DNA of 64,000 nt from positions 13,945 through 77,944 of the forward strand of contig DATGQZ010000024.1 in assembly GCA_035303945.1 (NCBI GenBank). The letters are read 5' to 3'. Shown here one piece after another: positions 9,816 through 17,783 of this stretch (positions within the stretch are counted from its first letter, which is position 1; the number at the start of each line of letters is the position of its first letter). The stretch is from DATGMS01 sp035303945. GTDB taxonomy: Bacteria; Bacteroidota; Bacteroidia; Cytophagales; Cyclobacteriaceae. The notes under the pieces are model-generated. The model saw only the letters and a list, made by a program, of their open reading frames with translations, was not told the origin of the DNA and did no database searches. The translations under genes were made by a program, and so were the position numbers.

Positions 9816-11111
9816 ATGATAACAGATTCAGAAATACTGAATATAAAGCAAAGATTTGGCATCATTGGCAACAGTCCATTATTGAACCATGCCATCCAAG
9901 TGGCCATGCAGGCTGCACCGACGGATATGACGGTGTTGATCACTGGGGAAAGCGGGAGCGGTAAGGAATCTTTTTCTAAGATCATCCACTCTCTCAGCAG
10001 TAGAAAGCATGGAAAATTTATCGCCATCAACTGTGGGGCTATACCAGAAGGCACGATAGACTCAGAGTTGTTTGGACATGAGAAAGGTTCCTTTACCGGG
10101 GCGCATGAAGCGCGTAAAGGCTATTTTGAAGTAACTGATGGAGGCTCCATCTTCCTTGACGAAATAGCGGAAATGCCCTTAGGCACCCAAGCTAGGCTGC
10201 TGAGGGTTCTGGAAAATGGGGAATTTCTGAAGGTAGGATCTTCCAAGGTGCTCAAGACCGACGTTCGGGTAATCGCAGCCACTAATGTCAACCTGATCAA
10301 AGCAGTTGAAAAAGGTAAATTCAGAGAGGATCTTTATTACAGGCTCAACACCGTTCCAATATATGTGCCCCCGTTAAGGGAACGGGGCGAAGATATTGTG
10401 CTACTGTTTAGGAAATTTACCACCGACTTTTCGGAAAAATACAATGTCAGGCCTATTACCCTTACGGAGGAAGCAAAAGAACTTCTCATGAAGTTTGCCT
10501 TTCCTGGAAATATCCGACAGTTGAAAAATCTGGCGGAGCAAATTTCGCTGCTGGAAGAAAACCGGGATGTAGATGCAGCAACCTTGTCGAGGTATCTACC
10601 TTCGGAACAGACCCGTTTGCCGGCTGCTTTCCCGCGTAATGCTGGGGGAGGGTCGGATTCAGGCGATTTTTCAGAAAGAGAGATCTTATACAAAGTTCTC
10701 TTTGACATGAAAAAAGACATGAACGACCTAAAAAAGCTGGTACTGGAAACCTTTCAATCTGGGAATTTAAATCAAAACATCCTGAAGAAACACCAAACGC
10801 TGTTTGATGACATTGACACAGCTGTTCCCTTCACAGAAGAAAAAAACCATACTTCTTCCTTGCCGTTGGTTTTGGACACCCTTAATACAGAACGGGATGT
10901 CGACCAAGGCACCGAGGATTACGAAGACAATGCCATAGAGGATATTGCGCATGAAGAGGATGACTCCTCCCTTTCTATTGAAAAGAAAGAAAAAGAGCTG
11001 ATCCTCAAAGCACTCAAAAAGCACAACAATAAAAGGAAATACGCCGCGATGGATTTAGGCATTTCCGAAAGAACCCTTTACCGCAAAATCAAACAATATG
11101 AGATTGAATAA
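9816..11111 (+). CDS. Sigma-54-dependent transcription activator without a sensor domain
   Basis: Bacterial enhancer-binding protein. The AAA+ sigma-54 domain starts almost at once: Walker A GESGSGKE at 44-51, the sigma-contact loop GSFTGA at 91-96, and Walker B with Asp115-Glu116 in IFLDEIAE. A Fis-type helix-turn-helix closes the protein (YAAMDLGISERTLYRKIKQYE). Between them lies a long, charged, low-complexity linker of about 130 residues. There is no receiver, GAF or PAS domain, so activity must be controlled by expression, by a partner or by the linker, as in PspF-type activators. It sits between miaB and lptE, and its 3' end overlaps lptE by 14 bp. It is a candidate activator for the sigma-54-like sites in this window. 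Confidence 0.93.
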   Translation: MITDSEILNIKQRFGIIGNSPLLNHAIQVAMQAAPTDMTVLITGESGSGKESFSKIIHSLSSRKHGKFIAINCGAIPEGTIDSELFGHEKGSFTGAHEARKGYFEVTDGGSIFLDEIAEMPLGTQARLLRVLENGEFLKVGSSKVLKTDVRVIAATNVNLIKAVEKGKFREDLYYRLNTVPIYVPPLRERGEDIVLLFRKFTTDFSEKYNVRPITLTEEAKELLMKFAFPGNIRQLKNLAEQISLLEENRDVDAATLSRYLPSEQTRLPAAFPRNAGGGSDSGDFSEREILYKVLFDMKKDMNDLKKLVLETFQSGNLNQNILKKHQTLFDDIDTAVPFTEEKNHTSSLPLVLDTLNTERDVDQGTEDYEDNAIEDIAHEEDDSSLSIEKKEKELILKALKKHNNKRKYAAMDLGISERTLYRKIKQYEIE

Positions 11112-11637
11112 AGGGATACTTCCCTTGGCTGGGATTTTGATTATGCTTTTGACCTCCGGCTGCAAGGTGGAATACAGCTTTACGGGCACTACCATTGACT
11201 ACAATGTCACCCAAACCTTTTCGGTCGACAACTTCTTCAATGATTCAGGCGGGGGACCTGCCAATATGGGACAACTGTTTACAGAGGAGCTCAAGGATTT
11301 CTTTCAACGAAACACACAGCTTGAGCTGATCCGCAACAACGGAGACCTGCAATTTTCTGGATCCATTACCCGGTACACCATCACTCCTCAAGCAACCGTC
11401 TCCAGTCAAAATCCCAATACGCCGGACCGGGCAGGACAAATGCGCTTGAGCATATCTGTACAGGTAGAGTTTGTAAACCTTGCCAATGAAGAAGAGAATT
11501 TGAATAGAACTTTCTCTTTTTACCAGGATTACGATCCACGCGTGACGTCTTTGTTGCAAGTGGAGACAGATCTGATTGAAGTTATCTTTGATAACATCAT
11601 TCAGGAAATCTTTAGTGCTACTGTCGCCAATTGGTAA
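11098..11637 (+). CDS. lptE: LptE-family LPS-assembly lipoprotein
   Basis: Outer-membrane lipoprotein predicted to plug and assist the LptD translocon that inserts LPS in the outer leaflet. A lipoprotein signal ends at Cys22 (MLLTSGC). The mature part has the compact alpha/beta pattern of the Bacteroidota LptE family, including FTEELKDFFQRNTQLELI and LQFSGSITRYTITP. At 179 aa it has the expected size. The ATG lies inside the 3' end of the sigma-54 activator gene (14-bp overlap), so translation is probably coupled. Confidence 0.85.
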   Translation: MRLNKGILPLAGILIMLLTSGCKVEYSFTGTTIDYNVTQTFSVDNFFNDSGGGPANMGQLFTEELKDFFQRNTQLELIRNNGDLQFSGSITRYTITPQATVSSQNPNTPDRAGQMRLSISVQVEFVNLANEEENLNRTFSFYQDYDPRVTSLLQVETDLIEVIFDNIIQEIFSATVANW

Positions 11638-11655
11638 AATTTGCTAAATTGAGCA

Positions 11656-12459
11656 TTGAATATTGATACTGTGAACGCAAAACAATTTCTAAATTTGGTC
11701 TATAAAGGAAACTCTCTTCAAAAGGAGGAGTTTCAAGCCTTGGTTAAGCTCCAAGAGACCTTTCCCTATTTTGTCGTTCCTAAAATACTGGCAGCCAAGT
11801 ATGAAAAGCTTAATACCAATGGAAGTTCCACGGAACTGCTTCATTGGGCCGCCATTCAAAGCCCCAGCAGAAGGCGCCTGAAGCAACTCATTGAACAGGA
11901 AATAGACTTTTTACCTGCTGCCGACACAGCAGTTAATCAGATTAAATCCAACACCTCTACAACACCTGAAAAAGATACCCAGGAAGAAACTAAGGCTTCG
12001 TCGTCCGAGCATAGCAGGGAAGAAATCCTGCGTCGCTTAGAGGAAAACCTGAATCGCTTTAAAAATAACACAAAGCGTGCTGCCCAAGAAGTATCAGGGA
12101 TATCGTCAACACCGGTTGCATCAGGTGCAGCGGAAGACCTAATCGAATCCATCAAGAAAAAGGAAAAAAAGGCCGTTCTCGACGCAAGAAAGAAAGAGCA
12201 GAATGAGCTTATTAAAGCTTTTAGTAAGAAATCCGCGCAAATCGCCGCCATTAAGGAAAGTAAAGATGCTGCCAATCTCGCTGATCTTTCCAAAAGCAGC
12301 ACAACCTTCAACGACAAGATCGTTTCTGAAGCATTTGCTAAGTTGTTGGTCAAGCAGCATAATAAGCAGCAAGCGATTGAAATATATCGGAAATTAATCT
12401 TGAAATTCCCGGAGAAATCTGCTTACTTTGCTGCCTTGATTAAAGAATTAGAAGAATAA
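11656..12459 (+). CDS. Uncharacterised acidic/basic coiled protein, 267 aa, between lptE and secG
   Basis: I recognise no named domain. Residues 1-95 are a helical globular part (FLNLVYKGNSLQKEEFQALV...). Residues 95-215 are highly charged and probably disordered or coiled, rich in Lys, Glu, Ser and Ala. The C-terminal 45 residues (FAKLLVKQHNKQQAIEIYRK LILKFPEKSAYFA, read across about 223-258) resemble a single TPR-like helix pair. No signal peptide is seen, so it is probably cytoplasmic. Start choice: TTG at 11656 or GTG at 11671; no ATG is available near the 5' end. It lies 18 bp after lptE and 11 bp before secG, hence in the same operon. Confidence 0.75.
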   Translation: MNIDTVNAKQFLNLVYKGNSLQKEEFQALVKLQETFPYFVVPKILAAKYEKLNTNGSSTELLHWAAIQSPSRRRLKQLIEQEIDFLPAADTAVNQIKSNTSTTPEKDTQEETKASSSEHSREEILRRLEENLNRFKNNTKRAAQEVSGISSTPVASGAAEDLIESIKKKEKKAVLDARKKEQNELIKAFSKKSAQIAAIKESKDAANLADLSKSSTTFNDKIVSEAFAKLLVKQHNKQQAIEIYRKLILKFPEKSAYFAALIKELEE

Positions 12460-12470
12460 TTGATTATCAT

Positions 12471-12833
12471 ATGTTTGTTGTCCTCATTAGTTTTATTATC
12501 ATCTTATCCGTTTTATTGATCCTGGTCATTCTAGGTCAAAATTCTAAAGGCGGTGTCGGAGCAGCTTTCGGTGGTAGTGCGTCTCAAGTTATGGGAGTAG
12601 CAAAAACCGGCAATATTTTGGAAAAAGCCACTTGGGTATTGGCAGTAAGCGTATTGGTGCTGTCTTTGGTATCTTCTGCTTTTCACGAATCCAGCAGCCA
12701 AAATCAATTTTCTTCTCCGAATATTGAAAATGCTTCTAAGCAAGTAATTACGCCTTCATTTGATAATGAAAGTCTTCTACCTGCGCAAGATGAGGAAGCT
12801 CCTGCGGAAGCAGATACCGCTGGCGAGGAATAA
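12471..12833 (+). CDS. secG: SecG, preprotein translocase subunit
   Basis: Small inner-membrane subunit of the SecYEG channel. The first transmembrane helix is at about residues 2-20 (VVLISFIIILSVLLILVIL), followed by the conserved QNSKGGVGAAFGG loop, and the second helix is at about 51-68 (KATWVLAVSVLVLSLVSS). An acidic, low-complexity C-terminal tail (about 75-120) is longer than in Proteobacteria but usual in Bacteroidota. It is the last gene of the miaB operon and is followed by a clear terminator. Confidence 0.93.
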   Translation: MFVVLISFIIILSVLLILVILGQNSKGGVGAAFGGSASQVMGVAKTGNILEKATWVLAVSVLVLSLVSSAFHESSSQNQFSSPNIENASKQVITPSFDNESLLPAQDEEAPAEADTAGEE

Positions 12834-12855
12834 ACATGAGTTGAACGTATATCAT

Positions 12856-12887
12856 ATAGGCTAGCCAAGGGTTAGCCTATTTTTTTG
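12856..12887 (+). terminator. Rho-independent terminator after secG
   Basis: Stem ATAGGCTA (12856-12863) pairs with TAGCCTAT (12873-12880), followed directly by seven T residues. It ends the miaB-to-secG operon. Confidence 0.9.
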
Positions 12888-12942
12888 TCTAACTTTTCCA
12901 AAAAACAATACGATACGCACAGTAGATCTTACTTGGAGGCTG

Positions 12943-12974
12943 TTGATTGGAATAATTTTAATTGTTTATATTTG
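12943..12974 (+). promoter_or_regulatory. Bacteroidota-type promoter for the haloperoxidase-like gene
   Basis: TATATTTG (12967-12974) is a perfect TAnnTTTG -7 element. Two TTG trinucleotides at 12943-12945 (21-bp spacing) and 12947-12949 (17 bp) can serve as the -33 element. The ATG follows at 13015. Confidence 0.55.
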
Positions 12975-13014
12975 GAGAAAGTTATCTAAACCCATCTTAA
13001 AACCAAGCTCATAA

Positions 13015-14382
13015 ATGGTAATGTTGAACCTGCGGCATTATATCCCACTTTTTGCGCTTCTTTGTGCCACACTGGTTTCCTGCGGTGAGAAAACCGAATA
13101 TTGTGAATACTTAAATGGCAACGAATTCCTAATCCAAGCCAATGGACATCTCACCAATGTCATGGTCCATGATATTTTCTCTCCTCCGGTCGCCAGTAGG
13201 ATCTATGCCTATGCCTCTCTTGCTGCGTACGAAGTGGCTGTATTGTCCGATGATACTTATAGGAGTTTGATGGGGCAGTTGAACGGATTTGAAAAGAAGG
13301 AGTTCGATACCTCTAAGGAATGTTTGTATCCCCTTGCCGCTCTAGTCGCCTATTATGATGTGGCAACAGCCATGATTTTTTCGGAAAATATGTTGACCGA
13401 ACACCGGGACAAGCTTTATCAGACAATTAAAAAACAGGGTATTTCAAAGGAAGTATTTGAGAACTCGCTTGCACTAGGGCAAGCCATGGCATCACATGTA
13501 AAGGCCTACGCCTCCAAAGATAATTATCACCAGAGTCGCTCTTTTGAAAAATATACACCATCTAACGTAGATGGCACCTGGAAACCCACTCCTCCAGCCT
13601 ATATGGAAGGATTGGAACCTCATTGGGCGACCATGCGGCCTTTTGTAATGGACTCTTCCAATCAGTTTGTTCCCGAGAGACCATCCCCATTCGAAATCGT
13701 CCCCAAAAGCGATTTTTACAAAGAGGCCGAAGCGGTGATGCTAGCTGGAAATAATTTAACGGATGAGCAACGGGAGATTGCTTTTTTCTGGGATTGTAAC
13801 CCTTATAAAGTTAATGTAAAAGGCCATGTAATGTATGCGGAGAAAAAGATAACCCCTGGCGGGCATTGGATGGGTATTGCAGGCATAGCTGCCAAAACCA
13901 TAGGGTTGGATTGGAAGCAAACTGCCGAAGCTTTTGCACTCACCTCATTGGCGCTATACGACGGCTTTCTTTCCTGCTGGGATGAAAAATACAGAAGCGT
14001 GCTGATCAGACCTGAAACCTATATCAATCTGTATATGGACGAGGATTGGCTCCCTTTACTACAGACACCGCCTTTTCCTGAGTATACTTCCGGACATAGC
14101 GTCGTGTCGGCCGCAGCTTCATCCGTCTTAACCCATTTGTTAGGCGATGAGGTAGCTTTTGTAGATTCAACAGAAGTAGTGTTTGGTTTACCCGTGAGAG
14201 AATTTCCATCTTTTCGTAAGGCCGCCGAGGAAGCTGCCATTAGTCGGTTTTATGGCGGAATTCATTATATGCCTGCTATCGTCAACGGTATGGACCAAGG
14301 CGATCGCGTCGGGCAGCTTATTGTGGATAGGATACAAACGCGTTCGATACCGGTGATTGCTTCCAGTGATGGCGAAAATTAA
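13015..14382 (+). CDS. Vanadium-haloperoxidase / PAP2-superfamily lipoprotein
   Basis: Exported lipoprotein (Cys23 in TLVSC) with an all-helical PAP2/vanadium chloroperoxidase fold. The C-terminal half shows the superfamily signature: K-x6-RP in KYRSVLIRP, SGH in EYTSGHSVVSA (His near residue 362), and SR-x5-H in SRFYGGIHYMPA. The Asp that usually follows the last His by four positions is Ala here. The length of 455 aa fits the bacterial haloperoxidase-like group rather than small lipid phosphatases. The activity could be halide oxidation or phosphate-ester hydrolysis; sequence alone does not decide. It is monocistronic and convergent with nadD (15-bp gap). Confidence 0.85.
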   Translation: MVMLNLRHYIPLFALLCATLVSCGEKTEYCEYLNGNEFLIQANGHLTNVMVHDIFSPPVASRIYAYASLAAYEVAVLSDDTYRSLMGQLNGFEKKEFDTSKECLYPLAALVAYYDVATAMIFSENMLTEHRDKLYQTIKKQGISKEVFENSLALGQAMASHVKAYASKDNYHQSRSFEKYTPSNVDGTWKPTPPAYMEGLEPHWATMRPFVMDSSNQFVPERPSPFEIVPKSDFYKEAEAVMLAGNNLTDEQREIAFFWDCNPYKVNVKGHVMYAEKKITPGGHWMGIAGIAAKTIGLDWKQTAEAFALTSLALYDGFLSCWDEKYRSVLIRPETYINLYMDEDWLPLLQTPPFPEYTSGHSVVSAAASSVLTHLLGDEVAFVDSTEVVFGLPVREFPSFRKAAEEAAISRFYGGIHYMPAIVNGMDQGDRVGQLIVDRIQTRSIPVIASSDGEN

Positions 14383-14397
14383 GGTATCATCACTTCT

Positions 14398-14964
14398 TTA
14401 TTCAAAAAATTTCTTATTTCGAATGTAATCCTCTACAGGCTCAGGCAATAGGTATTTTACCGAATGCCCATTTTTTATTGCCGACCGGATAAAAGTTGCG
14501 GAGATGTCGATCATGGGGGATTTTATATAGCGCACATTTGGATGCTCTATAACAAATGTTTCATTGGGCCGGGGATATACGTAAAGGCCGTAGTATTGTA
14601 AGATCGCGTCACTGTTTTTCCACTTATGAAAGGACTTGAGGTTATCCCCACCTATCACCAGCTTAAAATCATGCTGTGGATACCTGTCGGTAAGATAAGT
14701 TAAGGTATCGATGGTGTAGCTAGGCCTCGGCATGTGAAACTCCACATCACAGGCACGAAAACGGTAATCCTTATCTATAGCCAATTCCACCATCCGGAGC
14801 CGATCAAACTCATGAAGCAAGGAGCCTCGGCTCTTGAAGGGATTTTGCGGGGAGACCACGAACCAGACTTCATCAAGATCTGTTTGATCCTGCATGATGT
14901 TCGCAATGATCAGATGCCCTACATGAATGGGATTAAATGAGCCAAAAAAAAGCCCTACCTTCAC
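14398..14964 (-). CDS. nadD: NadD, nicotinate-nucleotide adenylyltransferase
   Basis: Adenylates nicotinate mononucleotide to deamido-NAD in NAD synthesis. The nucleotidyltransferase signature is at the N-terminus (GLFFGSFNPIHVGHLIIA, with the HxGH motif), and the C-terminal SATFIRSAIKNG corresponds to the ISSTxIR motif with a Ser-Ala-Thr variant. At 188 aa it is of normal size. It is the last gene of the sigma factor, anti-sigma, gmk, nadD unit; only two bases separate it from gmk. Confidence 0.95.
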   Translation of the reverse strand: MKVGLFFGSFNPIHVGHLIIANIMQDQTDLDEVWFVVSPQNPFKSRGSLLHEFDRLRMVELAIDKDYRFRACDVEFHMPRPSYTIDTLTYLTDRYPQHDFKLVIGGDNLKSFHKWKNSDAILQYYGLYVYPRPNETFVIEHPNVRYIKSPMIDISATFIRSAIKNGHSVKYLLPEPVEDYIRNKKFFE

Positions 14965-14966
14965 CG

Positions 14967-15542
14967 CTATTGTTTTGATAAGAAGTTGTAGACTAAGGTT
15001 TCGGCTTCCCGGAAGGATTTTTCCATGTCATCATTCACCAAGCTGACATCAAATTTATCCTCAAAACTCATCTCGAATTTTGCTTTGTACAATCTTCGGG
15101 AGAGACTCTCTTCCGATTCCGTTCCCCGATCTCTCAAACGGCTGGTCAATACATCCAAAGAGGGGACCTTTACAAATATTGCAAGGGCATCATCCCCAAA
15201 ATATTCCTTGAGGTGTAAGCCACCTTTGACATCGACATCAAAAACGACCGCTTTTCCCTGATTCCAGATTCTATCGATTTCTTCTTTAAGGGTACCATAG
15301 AAGTTGCCTTCATATACCTCTTCCCATTCCACGAAAGCATTTTGGTCGATTTTGCTTTTGAACTCTTCTGGAGTTAAAAAATAGTAGTCTTTACCGTTTT
15401 GCTCCTCCCTACCCCGTTTGTCACGGGTACAGGCAGAGATCGAAAAACCCAGCGCGGGATTAGTTTTTAGAAGGTGCTTTACAATAGTGGTTTTCCCCGA
15501 TCCTGAAGGGGCCGAAAAAATTATTGCTTTTCCTGAAGACAT
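14967..15542 (-). CDS. gmk: Gmk, guanylate kinase
   Basis: Phosphorylates GMP to GDP. The P-loop is at residues 10-18 (SAPSGSGKTT). The GMP-binding region follows (SACTRDKRGREEQNGKDYYFL), and the catalytic Arg region is RLRDRGTESEESLSRRL. It is 191 aa, full length. The gene is co-transcribed with the upstream sigma/anti-sigma pair (9-bp gap) and nadD. The yicC-like gene often found before gmk is absent here. Confidence 0.96.
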   Translation of the reverse strand: MSSGKAIIFSAPSGSGKTTIVKHLLKTNPALGFSISACTRDKRGREEQNGKDYYFLTPEEFKSKIDQNAFVEWEEVYEGNFYGTLKEEIDRIWNQGKAVVFDVDVKGGLHLKEYFGDDALAIFVKVPSLDVLTSRLRDRGTESEESLSRRLYKAKFEMSFEDKFDVSLVNDDMEKSFREAETLVYNFLSKQ

Positions 15543-15551
15543 TGAATTCCT

Positions 15552-15821
15552 TTATCTAAGCTCTGCGATTTTCTGACGAATACGGTCCGCCAGTTCTGAT
15601 GGTACCGGTTGCTTCGTGCATTTATTTTTTAGAATGTCCCGAATGGCTTGTTCCAAATGATAATATTCAAAGCAGGGCTGGCATTTGGCAAGCTTTTGAT
15701 CCAGCAATTCCTTAGAACCGTCCAGAGCTTCCCCATCCAATATGCTTTCAAGCAACTGGAAGCATTTACTTTCATCGCCGCAATTTAATTTTCTTTCTCC
15801 GGATGAGTTTACATTTTCCAT
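15552..15821 (-). CDS. Probable anti-sigma factor, 89 aa
   Basis: Small soluble protein immediately downstream of an ECF sigma factor (9-bp gap). It carries a Cys-rich segment with CQPC at about residues 51-54 and further cysteines (GDESKC, NKC), reminiscent of zinc-binding anti-sigma (ZAS) domains, although the canonical His-x3-Cys-x2-Cys order is not clear; FEYYHLE supplies a nearby His. No transmembrane segment is present, so it would act in the cytoplasm, perhaps as a redox- or metal-responsive switch. The role is inferred mainly from position and size. Confidence 0.7.
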   Translation of the reverse strand: MENVNSSGERKLNCGDESKCFQLLESILDGEALDGSKELLDQKLAKCQPCFEYYHLEQAIRDILKNKCTKQPVPSELADRIRQKIAELR

Positions 15822-15830
15822 CTTTCTGAT

Positions 15831-16436
15831 TTAACTCTTGTCGTTATTTTCTTCTTCGGTATCATAGCCCATGTTTTGCGCATAAGAACGCAATTTTTCC
15901 TTTAAAAGGTTCCTAGCTCTGTGAAGTCTTGATCGAACCGTCCCAATCGGAATATCCAGAATCTTGGCCATTTCCTCATAAGTGAAGCCTTCAAGGTCAC
16001 ACAATATGATCACAGTCCTGAAGTCGACAGCCAAGCTATTTAAAGCGTTGGAAATTTCATCTCCCAACATGTCTTTGACGGCATCTACCCTAAGGTCGGA
16101 CGTCATGCTATAATCAACACTTTCTGAGTTATAATAAGTTTCAACTTCCTGATAATCTACCTTGGTAGGTTGCTTACTTTTCTTTCTATATTCATTGATA
16201 AAGCTATTCTTCAATATCCTGAAAAGCCAAGCTTTGGCATTGGTGCCCTTTTCAAAAGAGTTGATAAAGCGGTAAGCTTTCAGATATGTATCCTGCACCA
16301 AGTCTTTGGCATCATCTTCATCAAAAGTGAGCCTGAACGCGAAATTGTACATTGAGTCTATGTGAGGCATAAACTCATTGTCGAATATATTATTCTTATC
16401 CCGGTCGGAATATTTTTTTCTTTGTACCTCAGACAT
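15831..16436 (-). CDS. ECF-type sigma-70 family RNA polymerase sigma factor
   Basis: Region 2 is visible at about residues 25-95 (DAKDLVQDTYLKAYRFINSF) and region 4 at about 125-185 (YEEMAKILDIPIGTVRSRLHRARNLLKEKL). The 201-aa size and lack of region 3 place it among ECF (SigW/RpoE-like) factors. It is the first gene of the sigma, anti-sigma, gmk, nadD operon, an arrangement that links stress-type transcription to nucleotide and NAD enzymes. A TAnnTTTG-like element (TATTTTTG on the minus strand, 16442-16449) ends only five bases before the ATG, so if used it would give an almost leaderless message; no good -33 element accompanies it. Confidence 0.92.
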   Translation of the reverse strand: MSEVQRKKYSDRDKNNIFDNEFMPHIDSMYNFAFRLTFDEDDAKDLVQDTYLKAYRFINSFEKGTNAKAWLFRILKNSFINEYRKKSKQPTKVDYQEVETYYNSESVDYSMTSDLRVDAVKDMLGDEISNALNSLAVDFRTVIILCDLEGFTYEEMAKILDIPIGTVRSRLHRARNLLKEKLRSYAQNMGYDTEEENNDKS

Positions 16437-16568
16437 ATGTTCAAAAATAGTAATAGCCGCAATTAATAACTACTTTTTCCAAAGAAAGTCATGCCTTTTT
16501 CTTTATTTTGAAATCTCAAGGGATAATTCACCCAAAGCATTGCACGAATAAACGAAACCTATCCTTTA

Positions 16569-17444
16569 ATGTTTGCCTTCCGATTGATCTCCCGGCTGCC
16601 GCTGTCTGTCCTCTACCTGATTTCTGACTTTCTGTTCCTCATCATATGCTACGTCATCCAATATAGAAAGCGGGTTATTGACGGCAATTTGTTTTATGCT
16701 TTTCCAGAAAAAAGCAAGGCGGAAAGGGACAGGATCAAAAGGAGATTCTACAGGAATTTCACAGACTCCTTTGCGGAAACTGTAAAATTGCTAACAATAA
16801 GCAAGGAGGAATTAGACAAAAGAATAAAAATAGAAAACAGCCATCTCGTTTTAGACAAAATCATCCAGGGTGAGGTTGTTATTGGTCTCACGGCACATTT
16901 CTTTAACTGGGAAGCCAGCCTCTTGGGCATTCAATCCATTGTGGGGCACAAAAGTGAGGTAGTGTACCAAAAAGTCAACAATCCATTTTTTGAAAGCCTG
17001 ATGCAGGAGCTGCGGGGAAGGTTCGGCGGAAAGACCGTTGAACGGAAGAGTTTTCAACGCCACTTTCTAAGGGAAAGAAATAATCCTCGATTGATCATCC
17101 TAGCGGCGGACCAAAGACCGGAGATTACAGAAAACCGCTATTGGACCAGCTTCATGAACCGGCAAACTGCATTTTATGAAGGAGCGGAAAAACTTGCCAA
17201 AAAGTTTGATTTGCGGGTTGTAACAGCATTTGTTACCAAGCCGAAACGGGGCCATTACACATTCTCCTATGAAGTACTAGCCGAACCACCATTTGACACA
17301 ATTCACCACAGCATTACTGATCGTTTTGTAGAACAAACGGAGCGTAATATTCAACAGGAACCTGCCTTATACCTCTGGTCCCACGACCGTTGGAAAATCA
17401 AACCACCCCAACCTATAACTGATCCCACTTCAAATATGGCTTAA
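16569..17444 (+). CDS. LpxL/HtrB-family lipid A (lauroyl-type) acyltransferase
   Basis: Membrane-bound acyltransferase that adds a secondary acyl chain to lipid A or a related lipid. An N-terminal hydrophobic helix spans about residues 10-33 (LPLSVLYLISDFLFLIICYVI). The catalytic H-x4-E is His110-Glu115 in TAHFFNWEAS, and the later AADQRPEI segment matches the substrate-binding block (usually DQ). At 291 aa it has the usual length. It stands alone on the plus strand, divergent from the sigma operon; its 3' end contains the sigma-54-like site of csbD. It could act on another glycolipid such as an ornithine or sulfono-lipid. Confidence 0.88.
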   Translation: MFAFRLISRLPLSVLYLISDFLFLIICYVIQYRKRVIDGNLFYAFPEKSKAERDRIKRRFYRNFTDSFAETVKLLTISKEELDKRIKIENSHLVLDKIIQGEVVIGLTAHFFNWEASLLGIQSIVGHKSEVVYQKVNNPFFESLMQELRGRFGGKTVERKSFQRHFLRERNNPRLIILAADQRPEITENRYWTSFMNRQTAFYEGAEKLAKKFDLRVVTAFVTKPKRGHYTFSYEVLAEPPFDTIHHSITDRFVEQTERNIQQEPALYLWSHDRWKIKPPQPITDPTSNMA

Positions 17445-17452
17445 TACTTGCA
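17437..17452 (+). promoter_or_regulatory. Candidate sigma-54 promoter for csbD
   Basis: TGGCTT, five bases, TTGCA: exact GG-N10-GC spacing and 9 of 11 positions of TGGCAC-N5-TTGCW, including a perfect -12 half. The predicted transcription start is near 17463, 24 bases before the csbD ATG. The site overlaps the last codons of the acyltransferase gene. Confidence 0.45.
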
Positions 17453-17486
17453 TTATAGCTGATTGTATAACCATTAAGAAACAATC

Positions 17487-17672
17487 ATGGCAAATCTAAA
17501 ATTAAAAGGAACGTGGAACGAGCTTAAAGGCAAGTTGAAACAGGAATATGCCAAGCTCACTGATGACGATTTAACTTATATTGAAGGCAAAGAAGATGAG
17601 TTATTGGGCCGACTTCAACAAAAAACCGGTAAAGCCCGGGACGAGCTGAAAAGGCAGCTGTTTGAAGATTAA
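17487..17672 (+). CDS. CsbD-family stress protein, 61 aa
   Basis: Small, highly charged helical protein. NELKGKLKQEYAKLTDDDL is the CsbD-family core, followed by YIEGKEDELLGRLQQKTGKA. Members are induced by general stress in many bacteria, but a molecular function is not established. It is monocistronic with a strong hairpin terminator eight bases after the stop. It faces another small stress-associated gene (17784-17936, minus strand). A sigma-54-like promoter precedes it. Confidence 0.92.
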   Translation: MANLKLKGTWNELKGKLKQEYAKLTDDDLTYIEGKEDELLGRLQQKTGKARDELKRQLFED

Positions 17673-17680
17673 GCTATAGA

Positions 17681-17705
17681 AGCCGGGAGAAATCCCGGCT
17701 CTTTT
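17681..17705 (+). terminator. Terminator after csbD
   Basis: The stem AGCCGGGA / TCCCGGCT with a short GAAA-type loop is followed by CTTTT. It is immediately downstream of the csbD stop. Confidence 0.85.
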
Positions 17706-17730
17706 ATGTTAGATCAAATGTCGAAAAACG

Positions 17731-17766
17731 AAAAAAGCAGATCCAATTTTTAGATCTGCTTTTTAT
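17731..17766. terminator. Bidirectional terminator between csbD and the 50-aa membrane protein gene
   Basis: AAAAGCAGATC (17733-17743) and GATCTGCTTTT (17753-17763) form an 11-bp perfect stem with A and T runs on either side, so it can work in both directions. It closes the minus-strand gene at 17784-17936 and backs up the csbD terminator. Confidence 0.85.
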
Positions 17767-17783
17767 ATTATATGGTGCGGTTG

